This document shows positions 9,601-18,800 of a stretch of DNA of 64,000 nt, in pieces (the stretch's first letter is position 1; each line of letters opens with the position of its first letter). A model generated the notes under the pieces. The model saw only the letters and a list, made by a program, of their open reading frames with translations. It ran no database searches and had not been told where the DNA came from. The position numbers were made by a program, and so were the translations under genes. Origin of the DNA: an uncultured Acetatifactor sp. (GTDB lineage Bacteria > Bacillota > Clostridia > Lachnospirales > Lachnospiraceae); NCBI GenBank assembly GCA_947629645.1, contig CANREV010000007.1, forward strand, positions 38,416 through 102,415, written 5' to 3'.

Positions 9601-10629
9601 GCACAATACAGCGTAAACATCCTGTTCATCCAGCCGCACGTCTTGTATCTGCGAAAGATTTTCATGGTCTGTACCCAGAAGGCCGAAAGCTTTTCGGGAT
9701 GAGCAGACCAGACTGTAGAGAACGCCCTTTCCTGTCAACGGTTTGTAGTTCCCATCGGACTGCCGGATTGCCAGCATATAGCCGGACTGCTGATTTTCGT
9801 TCAGCTCCGCCGCAGGAAGATATTCGCAAAGATAGCGGGTGGATACCTCCACCCCCATCACACCGTACACCTGTCCCCGATACCTGAGCGGCAGGGAATA
9901 AGTGATCATCTCGTGAGAATCATTTCCATCCTTTTCCAGCAAAAAGGGCTCGGACCAGTACCCCAGATCAGCCGCTGCCGCATCCTTATATTCCTCTCCG
10001 GCTCTCCACGGCTCGTAAAAAAAGTTCTCAGATGCGTCCCGCCCCATTCCCGACATGTGAAAATGGGTGGTCCAGTTAGTGTCCAAAGGCACATCCCACT
10101 CTCTGGACAGATATTTATTGCCGCGTTCTAACAGCATATCCGTATATCCGGCCGGACTGGTATCCGGGTCGGAAGCTCTCAGCAGAAATCCGTCAAGATC
10201 TTCCTCTTTTTCCGCGTCCGGGGATGTAAAGACAAAAAAAATACCGGTAGTATTGCTTTTTTGCAGTAAATCAATGCACTCCGGGAAAAAACGTCCCAAC
10301 AGTTCGTCTCTGAGAGTATCCGATTCCATCAGTTCCTGCAGATTGATCTCCTTTTCCTTAAGGAACTGATCCATGATACCGTTCATAAGCATTTCCTGCC
10401 CGCTGACAGACGACCATCGCTGGGTCATCTCGTTCTCCAGAATCGTCTTTCTGTTTTCCACCAGCCGGGTCATCAGACTGACAGAGTAATCTTCCAGCAT
10501 TCCCGTAGCTCTTCTCACTACCAGCGTTCCGATCGTAATGATGCTCTGTATCAGCATGATACCGATCAGGGGAAGCAAAAAAAGTTTGAACATGGAAGTT
10601 TTTTTCTTTCTCTGACTTTGTTCCATCAT
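6685..10629 (-). CDS. Hybrid sensor histidine kinase with Cache, PAS, degenerate GGDEF, GAF and receiver domains
   Basis: 1314 residues. Order: TM helix (about 13-38), large extracellular Cache-like region (40-375), TM helix (377-402), HAMP-like segment, PAS (455-570), GGDEF-like domain (580-740) with DGDEF at 664-668 in place of GGDEF, GAF-like region (760-910), HisKA with FLSRMSHEIRTPMNG (phosphorylated His about 946), HATPase with N box NLLGNAVKF, G1 DTGVGI and G2 GTGLGLS, and a receiver with Asp about 1236 in LMDILMPVMDG. It is 7 bases downstream of the binding-protein gene, with an SD (AAGG) in the gap, so the two are co-transcribed. The binding protein may be the ligand carrier for the extracellular domain. 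No separate response-regulator gene with an output domain is adjacent, so the final target is unknown. Confidence 0.93.
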   Translation of the reverse strand: MMEQSQRKKKTSMFKLFLLPLIGIMLIQSIITIGTLVVRRATGMLEDYSVSLMTRLVENRKTILENEMTQRWSSVSGQEMLMNGIMDQFLKEKEINLQELMESDTLRDELLGRFFPECIDLLQKSNTTGIFFVFTSPDAEKEEDLDGFLLRASDPDTSPAGYTDMLLERGNKYLSREWDVPLDTNWTTHFHMSGMGRDASENFFYEPWRAGEEYKDAAAADLGYWSEPFLLEKDGNDSHEMITYSLPLRYRGQVYGVMGVEVSTRYLCEYLPAAELNENQQSGYMLAIRQSDGNYKPLTGKGVLYSLVCSSRKAFGLLGTDHENLSQIQDVRLDEQDVYAVLCPLKLYGNNVPYENTEWTLIGLNTEDDIFGMGRQLYIWIFLAILIGLGFGVVGIYFVVKHLTGPMRHLMKCISKGSSGLQEFKPTNILEIDALYDVVNELTKNQKEAENILLEEKERYRVALDSTKDVFFSYDLHSHILDIVNHKTKSGQWQCDDFESGFIDPESIHDMDRMAVIRTLQSTADKLYVEFRMSLPESTDYKWVALSGKVVYDADGNRRKLVGSIRDIQEQKEREAEQLRKSTTDGVTGLYVFSAGMERLKECRKDRQNGVMIDLFMYHLKETNEKNGIVFGDMLLEEIGNLTRQRCHELTMKTNYHTVALRLDGDEFVLWLENQTREQAEEFIKDLQGSVSRQIDSELFDIDVLAGLALAESGQNTEKLICMAKLARRLVTPAVTGKYLFYEDIPKRKRTILPVLQGREVNTLDYNEDVSLVSLALNLFGKGADFPAQMLLMIQKIGRVYQASDVLISVWRPDFNSNYLDYQWHREGDDITDCVRKYKEENKEEFFGWLGSVEVRCFTVEDSMREAVRCFLSVEPGQQGIVLPMYDNGNYMGNICMIGIGSRLLESAEEYQNLAELGRVIQSQMNQQQHDIASKAKSDFLSRMSHEIRTPMNGIIGMTAIALQQGQSEERIVDCLQKIQASSNYLLGLINDILDMSKIESGKMKLEPVNFSMQEMLDTITELIKPQVTDKEIVFERKIDLPHTWFYADRMRISQVLINLLGNAVKFTPHRGRITLSVQEVSAKEKEAKIYFAVQDTGVGIAREDQDRVFRSFEQASGANPSKQHGTGLGLSISSRLVQLMGSNIQLDSALGEGSTFSFAISLGLGENVETEKKEEEFSFDGFRILVVEDNELNAEIAQSLLEERNFKVDCVHDGAQAVERMKNTQPNTYDVILMDILMPVMDGLEATRAIRSMDREDCRTVPIIAMSANAFDDDLKKSVECGMNGHLSKPVEVDKLYRTLREVLGKGAKRITP

Positions 10630-10636
10630 CTCATCC

Positions 10637-12091
10637 TTACTTGTTTACCGCTTGATTTAACGCGCTGCAAAAAGAATCGTACCAATTTTCAAAAGATTCT
10701 TCCGTCACATAAGGCGATGCCGCCTCCTCCAGGCTCTGCCCCTGCTCCATCGCTGAAACCACGCTGGCCCGGTCCTGCATTGCCTGGTCCGCAAGATGGT
10801 ATTCCAGCACCTTCCTTGCGGCGGATCCCTGCTCAAAGCTTCGATTGGTATAGAGTGTCATATTGCTCATCTCCTGAAAAACGGTAGTCAGACACTCATA
10901 AGTTTTCTTAGCCACATCCAGCTCCTTCTCTTCGATCACCTGGTCCAGCTTCTCCACGCTGTTGGCTTCCTTAAGCACCGGCAGATAACCGGAGACACAG
11001 CCAAACTGCAGGTTATTTTCCGCCTCCGTAAACCATTTCAAAAATTCCACCGCGGCATACTCGTGCCTTTCGTCTGACTTGCTGACCACCATTCCGGCGC
11101 CCTGCTGCACGGCGTAGCGTTCCCCTCCCTCAAACACCGGGGCGGGCATCACAATATAATCAATGGGATAACTCTCATCTTCCAGTTCTACCTGATTGGG
11201 GAAATACATGGCCGAAGAAGTAGAGCCCGTATAGGCAATCAGATCTCCCGTTTTCACATCATCCGAGCGGAAAGACCCGTAGGCTCCAAAATATCCTTTC
11301 ACCATAGGCACATAATAGTTCTCCCAAAGACGGTGCAGCTCTTCTTTAGGCACGTTCAAAGTTACCCTGCCATTCTCCACTTGAAAAATTTCCACACCCA
11401 GCTGCTTCATTCCAATGATAAAGTAATTTGCCACGGCGTCCCTTCCGTAAAACGCCTTCCCGTCCCCCGGGATTTCAGGCGTTTTGGCATCCGTCCACTC
11501 ATAGTAAGCCTGGGCGGTTTTCGTCACTCCCTCCATGGTTGTAAGGTCCTCCAGCGAAAGGCCCTCCGCCTCGGCAAAAGGCTCCCAATCCGTCTTGTTG
11601 ATCATCATGATCTCCGTGGATTTGGCGGTGGGAAAAATCCGCAGCGTACCATCTGCGGCAATACAGCCCTCCTCAATGTAAGAATCCACATACTTCGCCA
11701 GTTCCTCCTCGCCAAGATATGCGGAAAGGTTTGCCAGCGCTCCCGCCTGCTCCGCCTCATAAGCCGTATCCGCATAAGAGGAAAAGATATCCGGCATCTT
11801 TTCCGCTCCCACCTTTTCCGCAATGGAATCCCTCACCGCGGCCTCCAGATCGGAGACAGAACCCTGACTGAAGCCCTGAACATAGATTCCCTTTTCCCTG
11901 CCTACCGTATCATTGAACTTCTCCACCAATCCGTCGAAGGCAACCTGCTGGGTGCCGTTGTAATAGTGCCACACCGTAAGAGACACCGGATCCGACGGAT
12001 CCAGCAGAGCCTCTTTGCCGCCGCACCCGGTCAGAAACATCCCAAGCGATGCCGCCAATAAAATAAGTTTCACTCCCCTTGCCCTTTTCAT
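10637..12091 (-). CDS. Extracellular solute-binding lipoprotein (family 1 type), probably a sensor partner
   Basis: 484 residues. The N-terminus MKRARGVKLILL is followed by a lipobox LTGC (Cys about 23), typical of a lipid-anchored binding protein. The mature part begins with LTVWHYYNGTQQVAFDGLV and continues with the bilobed ABC sugar-binding-protein pattern (IFSSYADTAYEAEQAG, MVVSKSDERHEYAAVEFLKWF). SD GGGGAG lies 6-8 bases before the ATG. There are no permease or ATPase genes nearby; instead a hybrid histidine kinase follows after 7 bases. The likely role is ligand capture for signalling rather than, or as well as, import. The ligand is unknown, but related family 1 proteins bind sugars. 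Confidence 0.9.
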   Translation of the reverse strand: MKRARGVKLILLAASLGMFLTGCGGKEALLDPSDPVSLTVWHYYNGTQQVAFDGLVEKFNDTVGREKGIYVQGFSQGSVSDLEAAVRDSIAEKVGAEKMPDIFSSYADTAYEAEQAGALANLSAYLGEEELAKYVDSYIEEGCIAADGTLRIFPTAKSTEIMMINKTDWEPFAEAEGLSLEDLTTMEGVTKTAQAYYEWTDAKTPEIPGDGKAFYGRDAVANYFIIGMKQLGVEIFQVENGRVTLNVPKEELHRLWENYYVPMVKGYFGAYGSFRSDDVKTGDLIAYTGSTSSAMYFPNQVELEDESYPIDYIVMPAPVFEGGERYAVQQGAGMVVSKSDERHEYAAVEFLKWFTEAENNLQFGCVSGYLPVLKEANSVEKLDQVIEEKELDVAKKTYECLTTVFQEMSNMTLYTNRSFEQGSAARKVLEYHLADQAMQDRASVVSAMEQGQSLEEAASPYVTEESFENWYDSFCSALNQAVNK

Positions 12092-12184
12092 ATCATTCTC
12101 CCCTGATTCATGAAATTTTTTATTTATTTTTTCTATTGATAAATTTTTTCACAATATAATTTTTCAAACGTAACCTTTATTTTA
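12092..12184. other. A/T-rich intergenic stretch between addA and the binding-protein gene
   Basis: Very A/T-rich DNA lying 3' of addA's neighbour on the same strand and upstream of the binding-protein gene. It should hold the promoter of the sensory operon, but several overlapping weak -10-like hexamers on the minus strand make a single call unsafe. No clear terminator hairpin is visible. Confidence 0.4.
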
Positions 12185-15100
12185 TCACAGATTCCGTTGG
12201 TTTTCAACCGGACTATCCGACCAGCGGCCTAAGTGGAACGAATACAGGATCCTTTCTTTTACCGGCTGGCCCATGAGTTTACAAAGCGCTTCCCCATAAT
12301 AGTCCATCTGGGTTTCATAACGGTTCCACAGCTCCTCCATGGAGTCTACGGAGTCGGTCTTATAATCCAACAATACAATGCCGTCCTTCTCCACAAAAAA
12401 CGCGTCTATGATCCCTTGAATAAGCACGGTCTCTGTCCCTGGAAATCCCTGTCCCAGCCTGTCTGCTCCCACCCCCATCACAAACGGCTGTTCCCTGTAA
12501 AGCCTGCCTTCCCTGTAAGCGATACAGAGGCGCTGTCCTAATTCACAATCCAGAAAGCGCAGGATCCTCTCCTCCCGCACCGCCTCGTAATATTCCCTGC
12601 TCAGGCGTTTCTCCTCCACCTGCTTTAGAAGGAAACCGTGAAGTTCCTGCTTCCTGCATCCGGCATCGACAGAAGATATCCTGTCGAAATCCAGAATTTC
12701 CATCACCCTGTGATAAGCGCTGCCCCGCACCGCTCCGCTGACTTCCTCCTGTCCTCTGCGGAACCGCGGAATATAGGGCTGCAGCTCCTCTTCCTCAAAG
12801 GTGTGGTAAGCCGCCTCATCCTTATCCGCCATGGCCGCGATCTTTAATTCCGACACCGTGGTTTTCGTGTAAAGCCCCGCAAGATCCCGGTAGGCATACA
12901 CCGTGCCCAGACGCTGTTTTAAAGCCGCACAGGCCAAAGTGTCGCAAAGCTCCCCTGAACGCTCCAGCTTCTCCCGTTTCCCATAAAGTGAGACCTGTTC
13001 CCGCAGCGCAGCTGTTTCCAATGCTTCTTTCTGCTTCACCGTCACTGTCAAACCGGTTTTTGACAAAACAGGCATCAGAAAGTCCAGATAGCTCCCGGCC
13101 TCATAAAAGTCCGGAAAAGTCAGCCGGTTCGTCCCTGCCTCCTGAAACAACTCCCACTGTTCCATGGCGTTCTCCATTGTCGCCGTCAGAATCAGCTTCT
13201 CCTTCGCCCTGGTCATAGCCACATACAGAACACGCAATTCCTCCGAAAGGCTGTCCTCCCGGAGTTTTGAAGACAGGACACTGCGGCGCAGGGAGCGGTT
13301 TCGCACTCTTCTCTCAGGATCCACATAATCCGTTGCGATTCCAAGGTCCATATCGACAATCACAGACTGACTGGTATCCTGCATATTAAAACGTTTGCCA
13401 AGACCCGAGACAAAGGTCACCGGAAACTCCAGACCTTTGCTCTTGTGGATGCTCATAATCCGCACCACATCAGCGTTTTCGTCCAGAAGTTCCGCCTCGC
13501 CATAATCCACATCATATTTTTCCAGCTGCTCCATATACCGGATAAAATGAAACAATCCGAAATAGCTGGTCTTTTCAAAATCCGATGCTCTTGTGAACAA
13601 CATCTCCACATTAGCGCGCCTTCTGCTTCCGGCGGGCAGCGCAGTCACATAATTCAGATAGTCAAAATCCCCTACCAGACGGGTTAAAAGTTCCCGTATA
13701 GACAGATACACCGTCAATTTGCGGTAGTTTTCAATCATATCAAGAAATTTTGCGGCTTTTCCGGCCAATTCCTCCTTTGCGTCCTCCCCGCAGGCATAAC
13801 TGCGTACCGCCTCGTACAGGGAGCGATTTTTCCTTCCTCCGCGGATTCGGGCAATCTCCTCATCTGTAAAACCGCCAAAAACTGATCTCATGACGCTGAA
13901 CAACGGAATATCCTGCGAAGGATTGTCCAATACCCGCAAAAACTGCAAAAGTTCCTGAACTTCCACAGCGCTGAAATACCCTGTTCTGGAGGTAATATAA
14001 ACCGGGATACCCTCCTGCTCCAGCGTCCGTTTGAATTCCTCATCCCAGCCGCTGCTGGTGCGCAGCAAAATCACGATGTCGGAATATTTCACAGGTCTCA
14101 GACCGTCTCCCGTCTCGTCTGTAACCTGAAAAGACGCCCTCAGCTCTTTGATTTTATCGGCGATCACACGGGCTTCTCTCTGCTTTGCGCTCTCCTGATC
14201 TGCGCCGTCAGGCTTTTCTATCAAAAGGAATTCGCTGTGACAGCCTTGGCTCTGAGGGTATTTGGCTTTTGCATACAGCGCCGCATTCTCATCGTAGTCA
14301 ATTCCGCCAGTCTTACTGCTCATCATCCTGGAAAACACTTCGTTGACAGTGTGGATAACCTGTGCGCGGCTCCGGAAATTTTGGGACAGATCGATTCTCT
14401 GACAATTCCCCTCTTCCGTCTGATATGTATTGTATTTTTCCAAAAACAGTTCCGGCCTTGCCAGGCGAAACTTGTAGATGCTCTGCTTCACATCCCCCAC
14501 CATAAAACGGTTATATCGGCCGTCCTCCTCCCCGGACACCGCTTTTAACAGATACTCCTGGACCAGATTGCTGTCCTGATACTCATCTATGAGCACTTCC
14601 TCAAAGTTCTGCCGATATTCCAGCGCTACGCTGCTTGGCAGGATTCTGCCGTCCTCCCGTTTTAACAGAATTTTCAATGCGTAATGCTCCAGATCGGAGA
14701 AGTCGATCACTTTTTTCTCCTGCTTTTTTGCCGTCATCCTTGCGTCAAACTCCAACGCCAGATCGATCAGCGTTCCCACCGGCCCCGCGCAGGATGCGCC
14801 CTGTGCCGCCGCCATTTCTAACGGTGTGGCAAAGAAACGCTCCCGCAGCTTCCGGAGACTGTCCTTCACCTGACTGCGCAGATCCTTTGCCCGTTCTCTC
14901 TTAAAAGGAGATACGCTCTCATCCTTTTTGGACGGCAGTTTGCCGAAATTTACACAGGGCAGTTTCTGTTCATACTCCGTCAGGGAACGGCATCCGGCAA
15001 GCGCTGTGAGCTGCTCCCATTCCCGCTCCACCGTTTCCCCATACATATAAGGCCCGTCCGGTTCCTGACACAATCCCACCACGCGTTCCAGTTTTTCCGC

Positions 15101-15781
15101 ACACCCCGTTACCATTCTCTGCAGGGATGTGAGCAGATACCTGCCGTAATCGCTGCGGCAGATACCTTCCACATCCTGTGTGCCATAGTCTGATTTTCTC
15201 TGAAGAAGCCATTCCTCGGGGAAGGGAAAGCTGGAAGCGTAGCGGGAAAGGTTCAGGATATGCTGCTCCAGCACGCTCTCCCTGCCGTTTAAGCAAAAAT
15301 ATTCCACGCAAAAACGAAACGCCTCTCCGCCTTTCTGGTATCCTTCCTCCATCAGTTCCTGCATGACCTCCTGCTGCATCAGTCTGACCTCTCCCTCGTC
15401 AGCGATACGAAACGCCGGGTCCAGCCCGATCTCATTGAAATGATTCCGCAGCAGAAAGAGGCAAAAACTGTCAATGGTAGTAATTTGTGCATTATACAAC
15501 AGCGTTGCCTGTTTCTGGATATGTTCCGACTCAGGCTTTTCTTCCAGCCGCGCAGAAATTCCCTGTGCAATACGCTCCCGCATCTGGGAAGCAGCAGCGT
15601 TGGTAAAAGTGACCACAAGCAGTTTATCAATATCCACCGGGTGCGCCTCATCGCACACCATTTGTATGATCCGCTCCGAAAGCACCGCCGTCTTTCCGCT
15701 TCCGGCGGCGGCGGACACCAGGATATTTCTGCCGTGAAGTTCTATAGCCTTTTGTTGTTCGGGAGTAAATGAGATTGCCAT
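12185..15781 (-). CDS. addA: AddA, ATP-dependent helicase/nuclease subunit A
   Basis: 1198 residues, typical for AddA, which unwinds and trims double-strand ends up to Chi-like sites and loads RecA together with AddB. It has the Q motif FTPEQQKAIE, Walker A AAAGSGKTAVLSERI (about residues 25-38), Walker B region IDEYQDSN, later UvrD-type helicase motifs (IMSIHKSKGLEFPVTF, LYVAMTRAKEKL) and a C-terminal RecB-type nuclease domain with GIIDAFF and LLDYKTDSV. The gene follows addB on the same strand after 79 bases. SD GGAG is 5-6 bases before the ATG. Confidence 0.97.
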   Translation of the reverse strand: MAISFTPEQQKAIELHGRNILVSAAAGSGKTAVLSERIIQMVCDEAHPVDIDKLLVVTFTNAAASQMRERIAQGISARLEEKPESEHIQKQATLLYNAQITTIDSFCLFLLRNHFNEIGLDPAFRIADEGEVRLMQQEVMQELMEEGYQKGGEAFRFCVEYFCLNGRESVLEQHILNLSRYASSFPFPEEWLLQRKSDYGTQDVEGICRSDYGRYLLTSLQRMVTGCAEKLERVVGLCQEPDGPYMYGETVEREWEQLTALAGCRSLTEYEQKLPCVNFGKLPSKKDESVSPFKRERAKDLRSQVKDSLRKLRERFFATPLEMAAAQGASCAGPVGTLIDLALEFDARMTAKKQEKKVIDFSDLEHYALKILLKREDGRILPSSVALEYRQNFEEVLIDEYQDSNLVQEYLLKAVSGEEDGRYNRFMVGDVKQSIYKFRLARPELFLEKYNTYQTEEGNCQRIDLSQNFRSRAQVIHTVNEVFSRMMSSKTGGIDYDENAALYAKAKYPQSQGCHSEFLLIEKPDGADQESAKQREARVIADKIKELRASFQVTDETGDGLRPVKYSDIVILLRTSSGWDEEFKRTLEQEGIPVYITSRTGYFSAVEVQELLQFLRVLDNPSQDIPLFSVMRSVFGGFTDEEIARIRGGRKNRSLYEAVRSYACGEDAKEELAGKAAKFLDMIENYRKLTVYLSIRELLTRLVGDFDYLNYVTALPAGSRRRANVEMLFTRASDFEKTSYFGLFHFIRYMEQLEKYDVDYGEAELLDENADVVRIMSIHKSKGLEFPVTFVSGLGKRFNMQDTSQSVIVDMDLGIATDYVDPERRVRNRSLRRSVLSSKLREDSLSEELRVLYVAMTRAKEKLILTATMENAMEQWELFQEAGTNRLTFPDFYEAGSYLDFLMPVLSKTGLTVTVKQKEALETAALREQVSLYGKREKLERSGELCDTLACAALKQRLGTVYAYRDLAGLYTKTTVSELKIAAMADKDEAAYHTFEEEELQPYIPRFRRGQEEVSGAVRGSAYHRVMEILDFDRISSVDAGCRKQELHGFLLKQVEEKRLSREYYEAVREERILRFLDCELGQRLCIAYREGRLYREQPFVMGVGADRLGQGFPGTETVLIQGIIDAFFVEKDGIVLLDYKTDSVDSMEELWNRYETQMDYYGEALCKLMGQPVKERILYSFHLGRWSDSPVENQRNL

Positions 15782-15860
15782 ACGCTCTCCTCGTATTGTT
15801 GTCGTTGATTGTTTATGATACTATATACTGCTCTCTCAGGCCTGATTCACACTTTTTGGC

Positions 15861-18800
15861 TTATTCCCGCCTTTGCTCCTGAGGCTCCTGCCGCGTTTGC
15901 GGGCTTTGACACTCCTGCCTCATTCGGGCAAAAATTTCATCCTTGTCCAGATCCTTTAGTCTGCGTTTGCCGCATCCTGTCAGACTCTCCTCAAAGCCGC
16001 AAACCTTGCGGAAAGCACAGTAAGTACACGCGTCTTGCGTCCCTCTCTGACAGGGATTTAAGGAGATGCTGCCCTGAAGGATCTCCCTGCCGATCCCGGC
16101 GATCTTGCGGCTTACATAATCGGAAATAAGGCGCAGCTCTTCCCCGCTCATGACGGAAGATCTGGCGGAAAGGCTGCCGTCCTTTTTCCGCTCCACCGGA
16201 ATCACATCGGACCTCTCCCCTGAAAAATGGTCCAGCCGTTCAATAATATCGAAAGACGCGTTGACCACGCCGTTCATCCGAAGCTGTCGGGCCAGTTCTT
16301 CCTCCAATTCCTCTTCCGCAAGCTCCACCGGAGTCTCCACCGCAGGGTCTTCGATGTGGTAATACAAAAGCGCCGCAGGCACCGGCTCCTTGCCTGGATG
16401 TTTCTTTGCCGCCATCTCCAGAGCGGTATTCATATAAACAACAAGCTGCAGCTGCAAACCGTAATACAGCGCCGCCAGATCAAACTGCCTGCTGCCCGAT
16501 TTATAGTCGATCACTTTCACATAAACCTGATCTCCAGCCTCCGCCGTATCGATACGGTCGATCCTGCCCTGAAGATACATTTTCTCCTTCTCCGAGAGAG
16601 AGATGTCCACACTGTCCAGATGATCTGCATGGCAGAAAGAGATCTCATAGGCTTCCGGCGTAAAGCTGCCCTTTTTCAGTTGCCTTTGAAGCGTCATCAC
16701 CGTCCGGGTCAGGATCCTGCCCATGCGGGTGATGGCATATTCATTTCGGGCGCTGCTGTAAAGCACCGTGTCCCCGTAGGAAGCGGCATAAGCCTCCAAC
16801 GCCTCACGCACCGCCCTCTCTCCAAATTCCTCCGGGAAATCAAACCATGTGTACCCCTGCTGTGACAGCTTTTCCGCAAAAGCCTCCAGAACCCCGTGAT
16901 ATACATTTCCCATGTCCACGCTCTCAAAGCCAAATTCCCGGCGCTCCTTCAAAGACAGTCCGTACTGCAGGAAATGGCGATAAGCACAGGCGGCATAAGT
17001 TTCCAGCCGCGTGACGCTTGTTTCCAAATGTCTCCCGTAGAGCGCTCTGGCCACCGCCGCCGACAGGCCGCTGTCCTGATACCGCCTGAACGCGGCATTC
17101 GTTAAAAAACTGCGCCTGCCATCCGGTTCCTCCTCCCCGTATACCTGATACAGAGTAAAAAATTCCCGCATTTTCTCCGATGGCAGCGCGCCTTCCGCAT
17201 ACTCCCTCAATTCTTCCGCCAGGTATCCCTCCCCTTGCGCGGGAGTGACAATCTGTTCCAGCGCGGGACGAAGCTGCGGATATTCCGTTGCGATTTCCGG
17301 GAAAAGTTTCCGCACAATATCGATCAGATAGGCGGGACGAAGCGATCTGCCCGCACTGTTTACCTTGGAATAAGACAGATAGAGCCTGTCCGATGGTTTT
17401 GTCATATTCAGATACAAATACAGGCGCTGAATATACATTTGTTGTCTGGGACTGGGCGCCAGTTCCAATTCGGACTCCCTGAGAAATTCCCTGTCCATGT
17501 CGGAAATGATACCGCCCTTGGATACATTCTTGGGAATATTTCCATCGTTTACCCCGAGAAAAAACAGCGCTTTCACCTGCCGCAGCCTGGTTCGCTCCAT
17601 GTCGCCGACAACCACTCTGTCCACATTCTGGGGTATCGTACCCACCTCGATCTCACCGAATCCGGCTTCCAGGATCTCTCTGAATTCCGATAAGGAAATC
17701 ACCTCATCCCCCAAAAGCTCATAGATCTGGTTCAAAAGCTCCATGATCAGACGGTAAATCTGGGCATACTCCCTGGCCCGCACCAGATCTCCCTCCTCCT
17801 CAAACTGGCGCTGATACTCCGCAAGCCTGGTCTGTACCTGATTTTTCACCAGAAAATCGTAGAGACTGTTGATATGATCTTTAACGCTGCACTCTTTTTT
17901 CAGAGAAAAAGCGGAGACCTGTTCCATTATCTGCTCCCGCAGACGGTTCATCCGCCCCAGCGCTTCTTCATCCCCTTCCATCGAAGCCGTCTTACGGGTA
18001 AAAAGGCGGCTGTAGCTGCGGTATCCTCTGACGCCAACGGAGAGCACATAATTTTCCAACGCATCGATATCCGTCCATTCCAGACCGGACATGCCGCTGC
18101 GAAGATAGTGGAACACAGCCTCATAAGAAAAATCTTTCTCAAACAGTTCCAGTGCGCTCTTAATGTATTCCGTCATGGGATTCAGCGTGATGCCTCTGGT
18201 ACGATCCAAAAAGCAAGGGATCTCCATCTGTCCAAACTCCGTCTCCACATAGGGAGCGTAGCCCTCAAGATCTCCCATAATGACCGCTATGTCACGGTAA
18301 GCCATCCCCTGTTCCCTGACCAGTCCGCATATTTTTAATCCCGTCTGATGTACTTCATCTCTTGGCGTTGCAGTTTCAAAAAGAAAAATTTCCTGTTGTT
18401 CTTTCCCATAAGCTTTCGCCGGATACCGGAACAGATTTCTTTCCAGATGGCGCAAGGCGGGAGCATGAGCAAACCGATGATGCGTCTTTACAAAAACGTC
18501 CTTCTGTCTGGGGACAGCCGCCTCTTTTGCCAGTTTTTCCAGATCCCGCACCGTTTTTTTGCTCAAATAAAAAAGTTTCTGTTCCCCGTCCATCACATAG
18601 GGGTCTTCTCCCTCCCCCAGCGTCACAGTCAGGATCACCTCGCCGCAGACCTGCATCAATTCCTGGATCAGCCGGTTTTGTATGGGCGTAAATCCCGTAA
18701 ATCCATCGAACACGACCACACTGTCCGGCAGCAGCCGCGAGCGGCAAAGAGAACGGCGCAGTACGTCCAATGTCTCCTCCGCCGTGATAAAGCTGCCTCT

